A stretch of 64,000 bases of DNA from Saccharomycopsis fibuligera x Saccharomycopsis cf. fibuligera (Eukaryota > Ascomycota > Saccharomycetes > Ascoideales > Saccharomycopsidaceae): positions 248,001 to 312,000 of the forward strand of contig CP012822.1 in the NCBI GenBank assembly GCA_001936135.1, written 5' to 3'. Positions 60,711-64,000 of this stretch are shown one piece after another (the first letter of the stretch is position 1; every line of letters begins with the position of its first letter). The notes under the pieces were generated by a model, which saw only the letters and a list, made by a program, of their open reading frames with translations, was not told where the DNA came from and searched no databases. The position numbers were made by a program, and so were the translations under genes.

Positions 60711-63639
60711 AAAACTCAAACTGTATCGACACTAGTTAATGAGGGTCTTGATGTAAAGGAGGTCTCGAAGTACATAAATTTAAAGCCACTGCTCAAGTGA
60801 TTCGCAGCAAAAACTACGTTAAATTTGATAGTTGAGTAGCTCTTAAAGTATCGCATCTTAGTTATCAGAGGTTTCACTGAGAGCAGATCAAATTATTACT
60901 ACTGCTGGAACCGCAGAAAAGTATCCGCCGTGGTTCTTAAAAGAATTGCGAACCAGAGCATGCCAACTCTTATTGTTCCATTTTTTTTTGAACGAAACCA
61001 CCAAGCAATTCGACAAATACTTCAAAGCAACAAATATACTAAGTCAAAAAGACTCCTGTTGGCAACTAGGTTGAACGGTGGGGCTGTAACATGTACGGCA
61101 CAGACAGTAGCATTAGCCAAGTACCAAAAATAAAAGTTTTTTTCCATTATGCAGTGGGCTCTTAATGAAGAGCATTGGAGTGTCATTCATTTTTGATAGT
61201 TATATATGTACCGACATCCGTCTCCTTAAACCGGCAATATATGGATACCATCACACATACCACTCATTATGTGTAGTATCCCTTTTTGGTAAACTGCAAC
61301 GGGTGGAAGAAGAGCAACATCACGTGCGCGTGACCACCAAGGCAACCAATTGTAAAGCCACTGTGAAAATCGTGCATAGCTTTAAACTTATGGGTGAGGA
61401 ATGAAATTCTAATATATAAGGAGAAAAATACAATACTATTATTTTGTGACAAAGTTTATAATAAGCTAAGGCAAATACAATCAAGTTTATTGTTTAATCA
61501 GTTTACCAAAAAACTTTATCTAAAGTGAGTAACTTCGTTGGACAATTAGTGGAGAGCCAATTATCACTCGCACTACTCAGAGATAACCCACTCGGCTATA
61601 AGTAGTAGACTGAGTCATTATCCTCCAGGATGGCGTTGCATAAATAATATGGTAGTTATTTGGTAGTCTGTTTGTTCAAGGCTAAATTTAGTCACAGTCA
61701 GCTTCTCAGGCCTTATTAGTCGTAATTAGTTGGTCCTATGAAGTTAATCAACAGTCTTACTTTGATGTGCGACACTACACGGAAGGTGAGGCAGAACTGC
61801 CATCAATATGTGATGGAATTGAATGGAATGACTAGCAGCCATTCCGATTTGCACTGATGCTTCTCAGCCAAGACACAACTTGGCAAACATTGCGAAGAAC
61901 AATGAGGTATCAGCAGAATAGCAACCATGCCCTCAGGAAGTAAGAACAAAGGCTCTAGCGATATTAATCAGAAGCCTTCAAGAACTAATCCCATCTATGA
62001 GCAGTCTCTCTGGGTTTTAAAACTTTGCGATGAAAACAGCCATTGTACTTCGCGAAATAGAGTGTCATATATATCCAAGAGTACCCGCCCCAAGTATAGC
62101 CCTTTGAAAAACTGAGGCTCAAATTATACTGAATGCTAGGCAGCATGGGAGAATAGATTAATCAAAATGGGACACAAACTTTTATTGCCCAGTTAGCAAA
62201 AGCACCATAGCATCACACGATGAAGGGAGAGAAATTGTTTTTGAAAGTATAACTAAAAGCACCATAGACACGTTCCTTTCTCACACCTCACCAATTAACG
62301 ATAGCAGACCAACGAAGTGCAAGGAAGCTTCAATGCAAGTGCAAGACATGCAACGTTAAAACTGTTCAAATTTTATTCTTACCCAGGAGGCGTCTGAAGC
62401 AAAGTCTACCAACTGAAGGTTGGCAACCCAGGGAGGTGACTTTGTCTGATACCCCAACCAAATCAAAGTCTCAGTATTACGGCCTTGCTAAACTCAACTA
62501 AGCTTGAAGTGGTGGAAGACAAAGCTTCCGGTACCTTTTTTTTCAATATTGTCCATATATATGTTCAAGCCTCAGATGGCATCAGTCGCTAAGCTACAAA
62601 TGCTCAAAACTATAAACCATGGAAGTTATTCGCTGCAAGACGCGTTTATGATAATAACTCCGGAAAACATCCTAAAGGGAGGATTAGAAACTTGTTGTTT
62701 ATGGAGGACCGCCCAATTAGATACCATAACAGGGCATATAAATCGAGGAAAGTAATGTCAGCAAAACAGAAAAATTCAACCGGGAGTCGGTGATCGCCAG
62801 TTCAACACCTATGGGGGTACCATCAGACGGGCTTCACAGAATAACTTCTGTAGACGCCAATAGTACAAACATGCGTATCAACGGTGGGTACGTATCAGGG
62901 CCTGATGCAACTCAAAATAGAAATATCGGTGGTTAAATGTGACTGTTACCGGAATAGAAATAATGAACGGTTTTCTTGGAGTACATCAGCCGCGCTCGAG
63001 TTTAAGAAAGCGTCCTCTAACAGACTTACTGAAAGCTCAGTAGCCATACTGTTAGAGCTACAGAACCGAATCTGATAGTGAAAAGGAATTGAAATTTGCC
63101 ATTAAAAGTACATGAGCTAGGGAGCCGGAGAATATCGAAGAATTTCAATGACAATAGAAACCATGGTACTATAGCCTTAAGCAAAGATAACGAGGAACGT
63201 AATACACCATTATTTCGAGTATAGGCAACTCAGAAATATCTCTAGAACGGCTCAAAGTTTTAAGAACAAAAGACTTCAAGATATTTTGAAACCCTAATAA
63301 ATCCATAAGAAGCACACTAGTCGAGATGATTGAGGACCATTTATCAAATAAATCTGACTCTCCCTATCTTAGCTGGACATATTGCGCACGATGCTCCCAT
63401 CAATTTAAATGAGCTACAATCTCCAACAAAACTGAGCTACAACCTTATGCAAAGACGTTATACGAATAAAAAACTGGCAACACCATATTGGCTGAAGAGG
63501 TTGACAAACATTAACATTCAGCCATTTGCACATGATATAGATTAGAACCCAAAAAGTTTTGCAAGTACTATAATCTCCTGCAATGAGAACTTACCACCGA
63601 GCTCTAAAACCGCCAGGGCTCAGAGACCCTATTAACAAC
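60711..63639. other. Unrecognised debris, no intact gene
   Basis: About 2.9 kb with only short open frames. Some have protein-like composition (60930-61133; 61165-61404; 61927-62115; 62504-62755), but no family was recognised. Probably more transposon remnants. Confidence 0.4.
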
Positions 63640-63945
63640 CGGCTAACGTGAAACCAATCACATGCGAGGGCAACTTTAAAGTAAAAGCAGATCCCGATAT
63701 ATTGGGCAGACTGATTCCTACATGTTGGGACTTTTCGAGAAAAAACCGAAACGCTTGCAAGAGCATTGATAGTGGTAGGAGAAGACAACAAGATCGAAAA
63801 GACGCTTTGAGGCGCTTAGGCCTCAGCGCCTCGAGCAGAACTAGCCAGAATAATCCTAGCATATAGAGCACTGCACGATTGCTATTTCGTACATATCGAT
63901 GCCCCCTTTTTGAATGGCACTTACAAACCCAAGACCCTGGCACGT
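63640..63945 (+). mobile_element. Ty1/copia reverse-transcriptase relic at window end
   Basis: NFKVKADPDILGRLIP near 63669 resembles the copia RT entry (WxFKVKxxPDG). After shifts and stops, HDCYFVHIDAPFLNGTYKP at about 63877 matches the catalytic QxDVxTAFLNG block. The element probably continues beyond the right edge. Confidence 0.6.
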
Positions 63946-64000
63946 AACCACGGAGAGTAGCATACTTTTATAATCACAAATTTGTGTCATGTGAGGAGTA

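Noticed and set aside
1-64000. tRNA, rRNA or other standard RNA genes
   Set aside because: I looked for A/B-box-like words and known conserved cores on both strands and recognised none; a covariance-model scan was not possible.

Overview
The window looks like nuclear DNA of an ascomycete yeast. Genes are compact and mostly intronless, the one clear intron has the yeast TAACTAAC branch point, and leucine is written mainly as TTG. The gene set (YVC1, SEC3, SAS10, PRB1, PUF3, a FLU1/TPO-type pump, a histidine acid phosphatase, fumarate reductase) points to the Saccharomycetales. From protein character I favour the CTG clade, near Candida/Lodderomyces, but this is inference: no species was identified and CTG decoding was not proven. 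The sequence is unusually rich in uninterrupted poly(A)/poly(T) runs of 30-43 bases. It also has marked base-composition swings, with very GC-rich non-coding DNA beside the acid phosphatase and alcohol dehydrogenase genes.

Layout. 1-3.7 kb: an eroded LTR, a frameshifted small secreted-protein gene and other relics. 3.7-11.1 kb: a DAGK-type lipid kinase and a tandem pair of MCH-type monocarboxylate/porter genes, separated by a 45-bp minisatellite. 11.1-15.6 kb: a long intergenic stretch holding a possible tiny spliced gene with a strong RNA hairpin, then an uncharacterised coiled-coil gene. 16.9-21.8 kb: a spliced PUF3 homologue and a protein with an RRM-like C-terminus. 22.8-33.1 kb: secreted acid phosphatase, DHA1 drug/polyamine pump, vacuolar proteinase B and a fumarate reductase-like flavoprotein. 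34.0-47.9 kb: the TRP channel YVC1, an unknown membrane protein, exocyst SEC3, SAS10/UTP3 and a mitochondrial-type alcohol dehydrogenase. 48-49.4 kb: GC-rich non-coding DNA.

From about 50 kb to the right edge no intact gene is seen. The region is a graveyard: a broken gene related to the chitinase-like alpha/beta subunit of plasmid-type killer toxins, an unrecognised minus-strand coding relic, and layered remnants of Ty3/gypsy and Ty1/copia retroelements (gag, protease, RT, RNase H, integrase, an LTR and a possible primer-binding site). The LTR family seen at 58.6 kb also occurs at the left edge. Such a gene-free, transposon-packed block suggests a pericentromeric or subtelomeric location.

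The most interesting leads are these: the PUF3 repeats predict recognition of UGUAUAUA, and that exact word lies downstream of PUF3 itself, with a second consensus match in its 5' leader; the killer-toxin-like pseudogene; the hairpin plus possible micro-gene at 12.4-13.1 kb; and the frameshifted secreted Cys-containing protein at 1.5-2.2 kb.
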